Assembly (NCBI RefSeq): GCF_954871325.1
Contig: NC_088775.1
Coordinates: 62,001 to 126,000 of the forward strand
Source: Gordionus sp. m RMFG-2023
Taxonomy: Eukaryota > Nematomorpha > Gordioida > Chordodea > Parachordodidae
Direction of reading: 5' to 3'
Length of the DNA stretch: 64,000 nt
The translations under genes were made by a program, and so were the position numbers. Shown here in pieces: positions 1 through 13,200 of the stretch. Below the pieces are notes generated by a model, which did no database searches, was not told the DNA's origin, and was given only the letters and a program-made list of their open reading frames with translations. Positions within the stretch are counted from its first letter, which is position 1. Each line of letters starts with the position of its first letter.

Positions 1-1170
1 ATTGTTATAATTCCTATCTCTATTCCTATTATTATCTCTAGTATCATAATTATTTCTAAAATTATTATCAGGTCTAAAATAATTATTATTGTCATTTCTA
101 TTTCTATTGTTAAAGTTTTTATCTTTATCAGACTTTTTATCATTATTGTTGTAATATTTTAAATTATTATTTATAATTGTATTAAAATGATAAAATTAAT
201 TATTATAATAGATATATATTATGAACCTGTTGTTGGCCATGTATTTTGTTGATTTTTGTGAAAAAGGAAAAATACAGTAGCAACAAAGGAAAAGGATTTT
301 TATTAGTTTGTTTTGTTGAAAAAGGAAGAAAATTATATATTTTGTAAATTATTGAAGATACGAAGAAAATATTTAATTAATAAAGAAACCAAGAAATTAT
401 ATAATTAATAGAGATTCTCAAATTATAGAATAGACCAAGAAAATATTTAATTAATAAAGAATAGACCAAGAAAATATTTAATTAATAAAGGTAAAGAGAT
501 TTTCAATTTAATTTATTTTCAATTTAATTTTACTTTCATATTAATTACCTTTCATTTTTATTTGCTTTTTAATTTACGTTCATTCTAATGATACTTTCAT
601 TTAATTTTACTTTCATTACTTTCATATTAATTAACATATATATTAATTATTCATATAGCTAATAATATCAATATCTAATTTATCATTAATACTCTAATTT
701 AATTCCTAGCTCCACCATTTCATTTAAGATTAAATTAATATTTTTGCAAAATTTATATTTTATTTTATCATTAATGGTGGAGGTACGTAATTTTTCTTTT
801 AATCTATTATCGTCTGAAAAGTTACATTTTTTATGCAGTTTTAAACTCTTATGTACCATTGCATGAAATTTTCACTCGGGTTCTGCTGTAATAAGTTTAA
901 TTTATTTATTAAAATATTTTTATCTTGTACAGGTAAAAGGTAAGTTAACTTCTTAGTCACTATCTTATGATCCAATAAATCGGTATCAGAGCAAATTGAT
1001 TTAATGTTATCAAATACATCATCAGATAAATTATTAAGTAAAGTATTATTTTAATAGAGTCCGATAATGTGCTAGTCGAAAAATAACTTAAAATTCTGTC
1101 TAAGTAAATCTCAGTAAGTGGTCCCAATATTGGAATTTTGTATAACAGTTCTGTTTTAGTGTCCATGTTT
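1..1170 (-). mobile_element. gag-like fossil of an LTR-type retroelement (running off the left edge)
   Basis: The minus strand holds a short segment resembling a retroelement capsid region (about 750-1166) and, nearer the window edge, an asparagine/arginine-rich low-complexity segment of the kind seen in nucleocapsid tails (about 1-170). It looks old and broken in several places, and no LTR or pol part was seen next to it. The family is uncertain; an ordinary low-complexity host exon cannot be excluded. Confidence 0.3.
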
Positions 1171-3190
1171 TATTAATGATTATTATAATATTTCATATAT
1201 ATGTTTGGAAAACATTATGACATTATATTTTTACAAAAATACATCGGAGCAAAATAAATTCCGAATCATTATAAATATAAAATATGCCGTTAAGTAGTTC
1301 AAAATAATTGATTATTTCTTTTAAACTCGCAAATTCAAAGATGACATCCTCATTGCGATGATCTTGAGTAGTGTATATCGCAATTATAGGTCAATTCGTA
1401 AAGTAAGTCATAAATGGATATCTCCCGAGGAATATTTACAATTATGAATGAAAACATAATAAGAATAAATTTAAAATGACTTTTACCTTAATTTTTTCTT
1501 CTTATATATAATTTATTTGTTCATAAAAAATATATGGAAAAGAAGAAATAAAAAAATTTTTTAAAAAATTTTTATGGTGGCGAATCTTTTTTGCGATCCT
1601 CACACCGAGGCAACATGTAAGAATGTAAGAAATTATATATTTTTTTATTTATTATTATATATCTATATCTTTATCTTCATCCACACAATTTATATACATT
1701 CTCTAAAAATATAAATTAGAATACAATATTAAAAAAGGTTAAGTTATAAAAATAAAATTTAGAATTAAATGAATGTACGTTAAATAAATTAAAACATATT
1801 ACTATTCAATAACCAAAATATATAATATTTTAATTTATTAATTCCTGTATTATAACATGTACATTCAAGTGTGAACATTCCTCTAAATATTCATGAAAGT
1901 TTTTCAGAGAATCGGATAAAGTAATATTTATATTAATTCCTAGTGAAGCTAATAATAGTGTGGAATTAAATGCTTATATTTGTTAAAAAATATGCGGAGG
2001 TGGCACAGGGATTGTGGTGGTGGTGATAGAAATATCATTTGGAGAACTGGGTGATAATAAAAAAAACATAGATATAAAACATAAGATAAAAAAACAAAAT
2101 AAGCCTCCAGATGAGTTCATTTCAAGCGTAGTTCTTTGTCATTTTGTCTACCAGTAACTCTAAAACGGGTAAGGCGTTTGTTTAATCGTCATTATTTTCT
2201 TTGCTTATCTTTAATAATTGATTCATCATGTTTTGTAGCAATGTGAGGGATTAGGGTAAGCCTACTAGACAAATAAAGAAATCAGGCAAAAAATATTATT
2301 GTTGAAATTAAACAAACATTAAAATAATGTAAACCAGTAGATGGGTCAATATTAGATGCATATTTCTAGTAGTTGGAGGGCTATCATCAAAAAAAATTTT
2401 GATGGGACCTATCAAGCCTATTATGATATTCTAAAGGTTTATTTTGCATTTGTTCATTATTAATGGCTGATATATCAATATTTGAACAATAATAAAGAGG
2501 AAATATGATGGGGATAGTTTTCTAAAGTTAAAAAAAATTCATAAGTTAATTTTATAAGGTAGGATTAAAAAAAAATACCATTCGGAGAGACCAATTGGCA
2601 AGCTTAAAAAAATAGAATCTTGGTAGAGAATAATTTAAATGATATATAAATACCATAATATGTATTTTTTTTGGAATAAATATAAAATCCTAAAAATAAA
2701 AAACTCCGTTTAGTATTTTTTAATGAAAGAATAAAAAGGAGTATTGTTAAAAAAGGTAGGATTCTTAAGAATAAATATATAATCTATATTATAATTTTCC
2801 GGTGTCCTCACTACGTCATCGTGACGTCATGTCATCGGTACGTATTTATTTTTATTTATTTATTTCAAACAGATGAATGGAATTTCGAGAATTGATGGTG
2901 TACACATACCTAACATGGATTGAGAGATTTGAAAAATCGTCTGAATTGATAAAAACAATATTCCCAACTTTGTAAATATGAATGAAACTTTTTATTTCAT
3001 TTAATCCTTTTTTTATTTTTTAGATTACCTTATCAATTTCATTTCATATTATAAATTACACATTAATGATATCTCTACAATATACTCAACTTGTATATTT
3101 TTTTTGAACATTCTCACAATTTTTGTCAGTACTTACATTACAAATTTTTATTCTCATATATTTCTTTCATACCCAATAAAATCATTGGAA
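1171..3190. other. no gene recognised
   Basis: Very AT-rich sequence with homopolymer runs and no reading frame resembling a known family on either strand. A CRE-like TGACGTCA octamer sits near 2821 but has no gene beside it. A stretch at 1570-1620 is richer in G and C and may be an old repeat, but I cannot assign it. Confidence 0.4.
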
Positions 3191-5410
3191 TAATCTCTTC
3201 ACTTTCCCTTTTAAATGTCTCTCAATCCTAAAAGATGAAAAATCTATTTCACTACCAAACCATAAAAGACAAACTTAAAAATATGGATAACTTAACACTT
3301 CTAAAACACATCAAATATCCCAATAATCTAATGAAAGTTTCAATAAAACCTGTAACAAAATCTCCAAAAAAAATAAATGAAGGCGACGTATGTGGAGCCC
3401 AAAAATTAATCTTTCACAAACAATAGCACCATCTAATGATGCGACGTTTGAAAACCTAAAATCTCTCCCGAGATTCTTATACTAGCTAACCAAACCCTCC
3501 GCCCAATATCCCTCCTCTCACAATATCAAACCAAGATATACGCGACACTATAAGCGAATTTAATAAATTTTCAGCAGTAGGTCCTGATGGCTATAGACCT
3601 CCTAAAATCTCCCAATACAAATAGTTTTTTTTAACTCACTTAACACTTTCCTCAATAATATAATCACTAGAGATATCCCCATTAGCACATCAAATAATAT
3701 TTGGAGCTAACTTGATTGCATTTGAAAAACCTAAAGGAGGTATCCGCCCAATCGCTATCGGTTCTTTCTACAGACGTCTGATTACTAAAATTATCGCAAA
3801 AAAAATAAAAACGGATATTCAGTCCCTGCTTTGCAATTACCAATTAGGCTGCGGAACAAAAGGAGGAGTAGATATAGCCTCTCACTGTCTTCGAATATAT
3901 CTACAACATCCACCTATAAACTCCGTTCTACGCAAAATTGATTTTAAGAACGCCTTAAATACTGTATCTCGTTCCTCTGCTCTTGAATCCTTTTATGACA
4001 ATTTCCCCCAATACTCGCGCATCGTTGACATTTGCTATACCAATAGCACTCTTATCATTTTCAATGGTTGCGTTATATACTCCGAAGAGGGTGTTCAACA
4101 GAGCGACCCCCTTGGCCCTATACTCTTCTGCTTAGCCATCCATAATATGATGAAAGATCTCAAATCTGATTTTGATCTAGACCTAAATCTTTGGTACCTA
4201 GACGATGGCACTCTCTGCGGTAACCAACATCAAATAAGCAAAGCCCTCTATCACCTCAAAAGAGAATGCCCCAAAATAGGCCTAGAATTAAACAACACCA
4301 AAACAGAAATCTGCATACTCAACCCCGAGATTCCCCTAGACTCATTTAAAGATTCCAATATTATCGAAATCGAAGATATCCAACTCTTGGGCTCCCCACT
4401 ACTTAATAATAAAATTTCGGAAAAAACTATCGATAAAACCTTCTCCGAGTTGCAAAACTTGGAAAAGTTTATCAATCATATCCCATTGCACCAACTTTTT
4501 TATCTATTAAAAAAGTGCCTATATTTACCTAAAATCTCGCATCTCTTCCACTCATTCTCCTCATTCACCTCCTCAGAATTTTTCACCCAACATAATATAC
4601 GCTTAAAGACATTTATGGAAAGGATCCTTAAGCTTCCATTATCAGACTTTAATTGGCACCTTGCTCAATTACCCGCCAAACTTGGAGGTATCGACCTGAT
4701 CCCCTTAGAATTACTCTCCCTATCTCTTTTTATCTCTAATCGCCTTTCGCTCAATTCCGCGATCTCATCTTTCATAACCCCCAATGACGATCTTTTAACA
4801 GTAGCAATCGAAATATGGAATCAACTAACCCCTGACGGTCAAACATTCCCAACCGAAATTTCTAATAAATTAATCTTGGAACCCCTTATAAAGAAACTAC
4901 AAAATAGTCTTAACCCTTCCGATATCAGCAATATACAACTTCTTCAACTAAACGATAAATACGGCGGGCATGAATGGCTCGAGGCACTTCCAAGCCTAAC
5001 CCTTGATAATCTCTTAACCAATGACCAACTGAGAGTTACCATAGGATTTAGACTTGGCTTACACATTCACACACTTGCCACCTTTGCCACCTACCCGTTC
5101 AACCAAACGCAAGACACGACCTAAACTGCTCCCGCAGCTAAGGTCGCCACCTGCGGCATAAAGCTATAAATAAAATCATCCATAACGCTCTTAATAAGGC
5201 TAAAATACCTAACATCCTAGAACCAACAAACCTCTCTTTACAAGATGGTCTAAGACCTGACGGTTTAACCTGCACCCCATGGTCCAATAGGAAATCCCTA
5301 ATTTGGGACGCAACCTGCGTCTCTTCCTTTCCCTCATCAATTAATTCAAACCCTCTAACTAGCGGGGAAAATAAAAAAATTAATAAATACTCAATACTAA
5401 ATAACTTTAT
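3190..5410 (+). mobile_element. non-LTR retrotransposon (LINE), nearly complete RT region
   Basis: Plus-strand LINE. From 5' to 3' there is a degraded leader (3235-3700) in which the phrase AVGPDGYRPP is still readable, a long reverse transcriptase frame (3664-5124), a Cys/His cluster (about 5085-5135) and a tail reading GRHLRH, then RPDGL and IWDAT (about 5140-5330). This order (RT, zinc-binding CxxC/H/C motif, then a PD...D motif) is shared by a LINE group common in aquatic invertebrates, and the last part resembles a restriction-like endonuclease. Fragments of the same family recur at 13.1, 25.8, 34.8-35.7 and 53-55.5 kb. The copy is not intact: the Cys/His cluster is in another frame from the RT, there is an in-frame TAA just before GRHLRH, and the leader has several stops. 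No target-site duplication or poly(A) end was identified. Confidence 0.85.
3664..5124 (+). CDS. LINE reverse transcriptase frame
   Basis: Open from just after a TAA at 3661 to a TAA at 5124, about 486 codons with no certain initiator; the leader probably joined it originally. RT motifs in order: GGIRPIAIGSFYRRLITKI (motifs 1-2), KIDFKNALNTV (motif A aspartate), VQQSDPLGPILF (motif B, where the usual QQGDP glycine is serine), WYLDDG (motif C, catalytic pair DD), GLELNNTKTEI (motif D), LLGSPL (motif E) and a thumb with KLGGIDLIP. The enzyme would copy element RNA at a nicked chromosomal target. The frame ends by frameshift just before the zinc cluster, so as it stands it would lack the putative nuclease tail. 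The length of uninterrupted frame suggests a fairly young copy. Confidence 0.8.
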   Translation, partial: SLEISPLAHQIIFGANLIAFEKPKGGIRPIAIGSFYRRLITKIIAKKIKTDIQSLLCNYQLGCGTKGGVDIASHCLRIYLQHPPINSVLRKIDFKNALNTVSRSSALESFYDNFPQYSRIVDICYTNSTLIIFNGCVIYSEEGVQQSDPLGPILFCLAIHNMMKDLKSDFDLDLNLWYLDDGTLCGNQHQISKALYHLKRECPKIGLELNNTKTEICILNPEIPLDSFKDSNIIEIEDIQLLGSPLLNNKISEKTIDKTFSELQNLEKFINHIPLHQLFYLLKKCLYLPKISHLFHSFSSFTSSEFFTQHNIRLKTFMERILKLPLSDFNWHLAQLPAKLGGIDLIPLELLSLSLFISNRLSLNSAISSFITPNDDLLTVAIEIWNQLTPDGQTFPTEISNKLILEPLIKKLQNSLNPSDISNIQLLQLNDKYGGHEWLEALPSLTLDNLLTNDQLRVTIGFRLGLHIHTLATFATYPFNQTQDTT

Positions 5411-7265
5411 TTTTCAACCCATAGTCATTTCAACTAGGCAATTTCTCACAATCAACATATTTTTATTAAAAAATTTTAGCACGTAAAAATTTTTAACATA
5501 AACAAAATTTCCAATTATAAATTTTTAAACATAATTATACCTGTTTTTTAGGAACATTTTTACTATAAGCTCTTTTTAGAGCCATCGATTTTTTTAAAAT
5601 ATACATTCACTTTTATATATATATTCATTCATTCATTACCACGCCAGAAATTGCACGAAGTGTAATCTCATCACCCACCAGGAGTTGAAGCGTGCATCAT
5701 GTATTTTCACTAGTATATAGATCCCATACACGATGTCTACCCGTTTTATTATAGTGGACGGTACCACTATGTAGCCAGTTAGCAAAGTGAAGAAGGAAGA
5801 AGTACAATAATGGTGATGTATTAGTTCCGTTACCGGCAGAATAGTGTTAAGAAGAAAATAATAATGTCATATATAATGTATCTGCATCCTTCAGTGGTAT
5901 TTAGTGAGGCAACAAAAAATAATAACCCTTATATCTTGGTAAGTATTGAGAGTTTATGTTAAGTTTGCATGAAGAGTCTCTTCCTTGTTAGTTGTTCGGT
6001 GTGCCAAATATCGTATGTCCTGTAGATCTTGTATGTGCTGTGCCAATATATATTCATTTTTATATTAAGTTTTATATATATATTTAATAAATGTATTGTA
6101 CAAAAATAAAAAATTAAGAAGATAATCAAGTATATTCTTATCTTAACCTATTTATAATCTCCAATCCAAATGCTTAGGTAAAATTTTTTGTATATTATCT
6201 TTTATTTGTAGTGAGATCCATATTCCTATGATATAAATAACTTATAAAAAATTAAATTTTTAAATATATTCAATAATAAAGAAATATACATTAATAGTTG
6301 AATTATCTTTTATCTCATAATAAATCGTTTAAATCTTTTAATATAATTATACTAAAAATATTATTAATTAAATTTTAAATTTCAATAATATTAAATCCGC
6401 AAGATGGCGTATTATTATTTTATGAAAAAATTTAAAATTATTTTTTGTTTTATTATATTCTAATATTGTATTATTACTTTAAATAGTAAGCTAATATTAT
6501 CTATTATTCGAAAAATTGCAAGAACAAATACAGGTTTTTATAAATTACATATGATCACATTTTAATGGTTAAATTAAGATAAATTAATTTTTTAAAATAA
6601 TTTTGCATACTTGGTATTGATCTTTTTTATAAATAGCCACTTTGTTTTTATTGCCATTATTACAATATTACCATACAATAATATCATTCTAATAAATAAG
6701 ATATCTCAGAAAAATTTTATCGAAAATATAATGTTTATAAAAGATTATTTTACACCTAGTATAAAAATGTTATTTACAAAAAACGATTTATATTTGAAGA
6801 GAGGGGAATTTCCCCTTGCCCCCCCCCCCAGCTTCTCCTATGGCTGCCGTTATGGACCTTTTGTTTCCTCGCAAAACTTTGTAGTTTGTATTTAAAGCCT
6901 TTTTATGTGGTGTAGTTTATTGATTTTTTTTACCCTGACCAATTAACATCCTATCTTTATTGGCCTCCTTTTTGAACCGTTTCACCGTCATAGCCATATA
7001 GTCTATGTTAATACTCCGTATTTTTCGAACGTGCTTTACCTCATTATTTGTTTCCGTTACCTTTATGGGTAGTTGGGCTAGCAGGTTTTTACTTCTTTTT
7101 TATATATTATTTAAAAATTATAATTAGTTATTTTCCTGGCCCATATTTATAATCGTTTATTAACAAGTTTGGCCGGATCTCGATTTTCCTAATGGTTTGT
7201 GGTCCCATCTTAAAATAATCATCCTATAAAAAAATATAATACATTTTCATTCCAAATAAATATCA
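5411..7265. other. intergenic, unassigned repeats
   Basis: No gene seen. Two blocks are richer in G and C than their surroundings and read like unclassified repeat ends: 5640-6045 and 6785-7090 (the latter begins with a run of C after a GGGGAATTTCCCC inverted motif). The rest is simple AT-rich sequence. Confidence 0.35.
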
Positions 7266-7267
7266 AA

Positions 7268-7690
7268 TGCTTAATAATTATTTTCGGCATCTAATAGTGT
7301 GGGTGATGCAAAGGCTATTGATTTTGTAGTCCCATTTCTTAATTTATACAGAAGTACTGCATAAATTATATCATTCGATGCGTTACACTTCAAAATCATT
7401 TTTAGTTCCAAAGTGTAAGGTGCCAAACATTTTGTTGCCTTCATCATTTTTTTTAATTCCACAAACGTTGCTACTTCTATATTAGTCCAGACCCAAGGAC
7501 TATTTATAGTTATTTTCTTAGCTAATGGTGCAGCAACTCCATGTATATTTGGTAGTAATCGTTCCTGGTTTATATTAACCCAAGAAATGCTCTAAGTTGT
7601 CATTTTTAAGTGTGGGAGCCTTTTGAATGAGAATCTTCTCTTTAGTTGCAGGGCTAAAACCATTAAAATCTTGTTCAAGATTATTTATTG
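7268..7690 (-). mobile_element. Ty3/gypsy-like pol fossil (RT/RNase H junction)
   Basis: On the minus strand a short segment resembles the end of the reverse transcriptase and the start of RNase H of Ty3/gypsy LTR retrotransposons (phrases such as IAFASPTLLDAENNY). It is an isolated, old, broken piece with a few interruptions; no LTRs were recognised around it. Confidence 0.6.
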
Positions 7691-8690
7691 AAAAAATTTA
7701 GACTGAATTATTTTATCATTAAATATAGTTTTTATGTGTGTCTGTGGTAAATAAAGTAAAGATGAATACGAGGCAGGAAAGTGAAGATTGCGAAGCAGCA
7801 ATAAAGTGTCGGCATTTGATAGAACTATATTTACAATGGAAATTAATTTCAGAGCCCTATTTAGGTATCTTGATTTATTTTTTGATATTTTATTGCATCG
7901 ATGAGATAGTTTGCTATCATTTTTATTATGACTCTTAGATCCGAAATTAATCTGAGGAAGGATTAAAATTTCTAAATTGTATTTAATATAATCCAATAGG
8001 GAAAATTTATTTGATTTGGGAGAAATAAGACATTTCTAGTGAAAAGTTAGTATTGTCCCTTAATTTATATTGTTAAAGTCATTTTTTATAACAGAAAAGA
8101 GTTTGATTGTAAAATTGGTGAGTAAATTTAAGCAGCAGGTTAAAAGTTTTTCACATATTTTTGGGGAATGCAACCATCTTTTATCAGGTGGTTCATATGT
8201 GTAAAAGTGTAGGGTTTTGGTTAACTTGCCTATTATGGCCATTTTTAAATTAAAAAGAAGAGCAGTGGGGATGATTAATTAATCAGCTGTTAATTATAGA
8301 TTTGACCATAATGAATATATTAAAGGCTTTTAATGTAAGGTTCCATTATTATAGAAATTGTTAGAAATGATTTAAAAGAATGGATAGGATATCTTGATCA
8401 TTGCATTCTTAAGATAAGACACTTTTATTCAAATATTATAAATACATATATATTTTATTATTACATTTTTAGATCCTATAAATGGCGTTACTTACTTTTT
8501 GTATGTTATATGAAATTCAATTTAAGTTGATGGATACATTTAATTTAACAAAAAAATAAAAGTTCCTTTTAAGTTAATAGATTATTCAGTGAAAATAAAA
8601 GTAATGTTATTATCTTTTTAAATGTTCAATAAATAAAAGAAAATAAATTAAGAGATACTTAGATGACAATAAAATGAAGATTTTATGATA
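7691..8690. other. no gene recognised
   Basis: AT-rich sequence without a supportable coding region. Short frames on both strands show no family resemblance and no splice context. Confidence 0.35.
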
Positions 8691-9462
8691 AAACGATTAT
8701 TTTATATGATTACAGGGTTAATATGTTTTCTTATAGTATGTAATAATATTTTATTTTCTTACGTCAAAGTCTTCTTTATTCAATTACAAAAACCATTTTA
8801 CAATTTGAAAAAATAAAAATTTAACAATGATTTTACTCTTTTTTTTAATGTTTTTCACATCTTGCACATTTTGACAAATAAATATAAATTTATTAATAAT
8901 ATTCTCCAAAGATAAAATATACAATTTTCGTGATAATGATGACTCGATAAATTACCACAAAAAATGACACTTATCATGAATAAAAAATAACTCTCCCCAA
9001 ATAGATATATATATATAACAAATTATACATTTCAATAGAAACATAGAGCAAAGATATTTATTTAATATTCAAATTTGTAATTAATTTTAAATAATTATGT
9101 TTATTTTAAAATCTCTAATTTACGTGATTAAACTGATTCATAAGATTGAGATGACCAAAAGATTAATTCAATTCAGCAATTTTAGTGAAATAATTTGACA
9201 CGCAGAAATATTAATAAAAAAATTTTTTTATGTGCCAATGAGAAATAAAAATTAAGCGAAAATTAAAAATAAATAATTTTTTGAAAGACAAATAAAGAAC
9301 GATAAAAAATGAGGGAAAAAAAATTTGAGAAAAGATTAAGAAAAATTAAAATTAAAAATGAGCTAAAGAGATTGCAAAAAGTTAGAAATAAAATAGGAAG
9401 AAAAAATAAAAAAAAATAAAAATTTAAAGATAAATTGACAAGAAAAAAACATAATTTTTTTA

Positions 9463-9835
9463 AAAAAAATAAACATTTTCCTTTTTTGATTGACACTTTT
9501 CCTTTTTTAATTGCCCCTTTTCCTTTTTTGATTGACATTTTTCCTTTTTCGATTGACACTTTTCCTTTTTTAATTGACCCTTTTCCTTTTTTGATCGATT
9601 GACACTTTTCCTTTTTTAATTGACCCTTTTCCTTTTTTGATTCGATTTGACACTTTTTTGTTCGGACTTTTTCCCTAAGTCTTTGGGATTTTTTCTCTTT
9701 TGATTGACACTTTTTCATTTTTTGATTGGATTTTTCGTTTTTGTTTGTCACTTTACCTTTTTAGTTAGAACTTTTTCCTAATCCTCTGGGACTTTTCCTT
9801 TTTTTGATTGACACTTTTCTTTTTCTCGATGGTAA
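9463..9835. repeat. minisatellite, ~24-bp T-rich units (copy 1)
   Basis: Imperfect tandem units of the form TTTTTTGATTGACACTTTTCC, alternating with a variant containing AATTGACCC. Read on the minus strand it produces a spurious lysine-rich frame (SIKKGK repeats). Copy 2 of the duplication (about 22262-22550) has fewer units. Confidence 0.8.
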
Positions 9836-10284
9836 TCTCTGAAGTGTCAGGAATGCAAACGAAGAGTCGAAATCATCCAATCACATAATTTTCTAGAGAA
9901 ATAGTCCATTTCTTAATATAGTACATTACACTCTATAGTTCTAATTTGTATTTCCTTTATTTTCTTTTATAATCCTTTTTCTTTTCCTTTCTTTATCTTT
10001 TTTTCCTTATTTTTTTTTCTTTTTTTCCTTATCTTTGAGTTCAAAAAGGAGGTTCAAGTCGGTCAAAATTATTATATTAATTTTAATTATAACTATTTCC
10101 AAATGTATAAAAAATACATGAGTTTTTTGAACCAAAGCAAATTTTGTTTTTATAAAAAAATTTGATCTTGGTTATGATAATTATAGATAAGATATCATTT
10201 TTTAAATATTTTTCTTTTTCAAATTTTTTTTATAAAATATATATTTTTTTTAACTTCTTCTATTTTTTCTTCTTAGCGCATAAA

Positions 10285-13200
10285 ATGTTGTGGACAAAAT
10301 GTTTGATTCTGTTGGGAATCAGTATAAACCTGCATGGTGAGTTAATTTTTTATATATTTTTTTTTAAATAGAGAAGAATAAGTAAATATATAATTAGAAT
10401 CGATAAATAACCAGAGTTTTACACTTTTATTACTAAAATTAAGAATTAATGTGGTATTTTGGATATGGAATTCACAATGTACAAATTATTTAATTTACCA
10501 AGGCGAGAATAATTCTTAAATTTTTAGAATTACTCGGATGTTATTCCTCCACAAGCAATGTGGTTTATTTTAAATTTATATAAAAAATCTATACAAACAT
10601 TAGAGTAGTTTAAGTTCACCACAAAATTGTTGGAAATTTAAGGTGTGGGTTCGTCTATACGCGTTAAAATAATTTTTTGTTCAGATCAAGTTAAAAAATT
10701 TTTTTTTAATAAATGATATGGGGAAGATTTCGAATCCCTTTAGATTCCAAATTTACTACTTACCGTCGATCTCATTGCAAACGTCCATTTTTCTTTTTTT
10801 TCTAAATTTTTTAGGAGAATCAAAAACCGATTTGATATTTTCAAAATTTAATAAAAATATAAAAATTATTCCTTTATAAAATGAATAAACATCCATCAAT
10901 CATTAATATTAACCGAATTATTAAACATATATCCTAAATTTTAAGATAATGAGGTAATGGAAATTTTAAATAATGATAAAATAAGGCATTTCTATTAGGA
11001 TTGAGGATAAGAGCCTTAAAATATAATATACATATTCTTCGGTGTGATATCAAGATACAGTGGCCTAGATAATGATACTCATGGAATCATAAGAAACCCC
11101 GGTGGGGGATATCAGAAATGATAAAAAAGAGATTGCATGAGTAATAAAGTGGAGAGAATGGAAGGAGCTTACTACCAGAAAAAGGATAAAAATTAATAAA
11201 CCTATAAATACTAAATAAAAACACATTTCTAAAATTCTTAGTTTGCTTCGACGATATACAAATTTGTATTCATTATCAACGGAAATTTTAAATATAATAA
11301 ACTTTATTATGATAAATAAGTAAGTTATAATAAGAATTATTACTAACTTATTTAAAAAAATAAAATAATTTCAGAGTGTGTTCAGTATCAAGCTGAAACT
11401 AATCTGAAAAAATCCCTCTTGAAAGATTATGACAAAAACGTGATACCCATAGAAGAACACGACAAGCCGGTTGACGTCAAGCTTGGCTTGTCATTGATTC
11501 ACATGGATAAATTGGTTAATTCATTTAAGTCATTATTTGAATTTAAACAATGTTAACAAAATATTAAGAATTTTGGTAGATATAATTAGTTTTGTTAAAA
11601 CGGCTCGATTTGAGCTGTTTAAACGGCAAAAACTCAATATTTTATCCAGAAAAATATTACGCAAACCTATAGATAAAACAAAGGTTCTAGACATGTATTA
11701 TCGAAATCTCGAAACTTAGGCAATATTTTTATGGCTAAAAAATTGAGTTAGCAGTTTTAAATAATCTCGGCTCAATAGGAGCCTCTTAACAACACTAGAT
11801 ATTTCTAAGAGCAAGTTACGAAACAATATTTCGGATATCTTCTTAAACGGTGAGGAACGGAGAGGAATCCTCTTTTGATTAACTAGAGTTTTAAAAATTT
11901 GTGGGTTGAAGTCGAAGGCTGAATCAAATTATTTCTTATTTGTTTATATAAGAAGGTTATTTATAGGCTTTTCGTCTTATATCACAATATAAAATGTCAA
12001 TTTGATAAATATTTTCAATGAGTATACAATCAAATGGTGTCCATAAAATATACCTCTTTTTAATATATAAGCGTTATAAATTGATATAAATATGATAGGA
12101 TGAGTATCTTATAATAAAATTAATCGGAACATTTCAGAACAAATCTTAAATGTTTCATAGTGTTGTTAAATTCCCTAACTTTAACCATCTCAATTGTGGT
12201 TTAGCCAAGCCTTTAGACTTAAAAATTGAATTAATAGCCTCTAAGTTGAATCTCAATTTGAAGATTGATTTGAATATTTTTGATTAAAAGCATGGCAACG
12301 CTGTTTTATATAGTTGACTAAAAAGCTAGGTAATTTAACAACACTAATTGTCTACGTGTAAGCATTTGGCTGATGTTCTTGTACAGACAGATATAAATAT
12401 ATTTTTCAGTACAGGAACTCTTACTAGAACGCAAGGCTATAATATCAAGATATTTCGGGGAAGATTAGAAAAAATATTTGTTAAATAATCATTTTTCTAA
12501 TTTATTTTATTTTATATTTCTATCCATAATTTTTATCAATCAAGTGTCCAAAAACTAACGAATTTCACGCCACGTTTTATGTGAAGATGGTAAAAAAAAA
12601 TTATATTTAATTTATCGATTTACTTGCTTGGAATATAAAAAGTTATAATTATTTATTCCTCAACTCCCTTTTAAAAATTTTAAAAGACCCGTTTGAAACC
12701 GTGTTCGAAAGATTTTTCGGATTCGGTTAGATATTTTTTTAAAAGGGATTCTGGTTCGGGTCCAGTTCAAAACCGTGAATATAAGTGCAACACAAATTAA
12801 TAAAATTTATCAGTACAAATATGGAAAAATATTTTATAAACAGGAAAAAGTTAATAACATATTGAATATTTAAAAATATTGATAACTGCGAGGTGTTTTA
12901 TAATAATGAATCCCATTTCGATATTTCCGAGGAAATATTTTGTTTTATTAAAGAAAAACAAATGAACTCAAAGCTCTAGACCTATAAAAAATTGGAAATA
13001 TCTGGATCTATGAAGAATAGTTTTTAAATTTGCTAACCCCCCTTAGATGTGAATAATTTTACCTAGTAAAGTATTGTCATTTCAACTTATATTTTTAACC
13101 TTAAAGGACGGTTTAATTTCCATAAAGCTATTAATTCTATAATCTCTAATAAATTAGGGTTGGCCAAGTACCCCAATCTCCTAAAACCCGCTATTCCTGT

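Noticed and set aside
2815-2832. CRE-like TGACGTCA promoter
   Set aside because: An octamer match alone is weak and no coding region lies next to it.
9263-9751. 162-codon lysine-rich minus-strand frame with SIKKGK repeats
   Set aside because: It is simply the reverse reading of a T-rich 24-bp minisatellite, and its length varies between the two duplicated copies (broken up in copy 2). No gene context.
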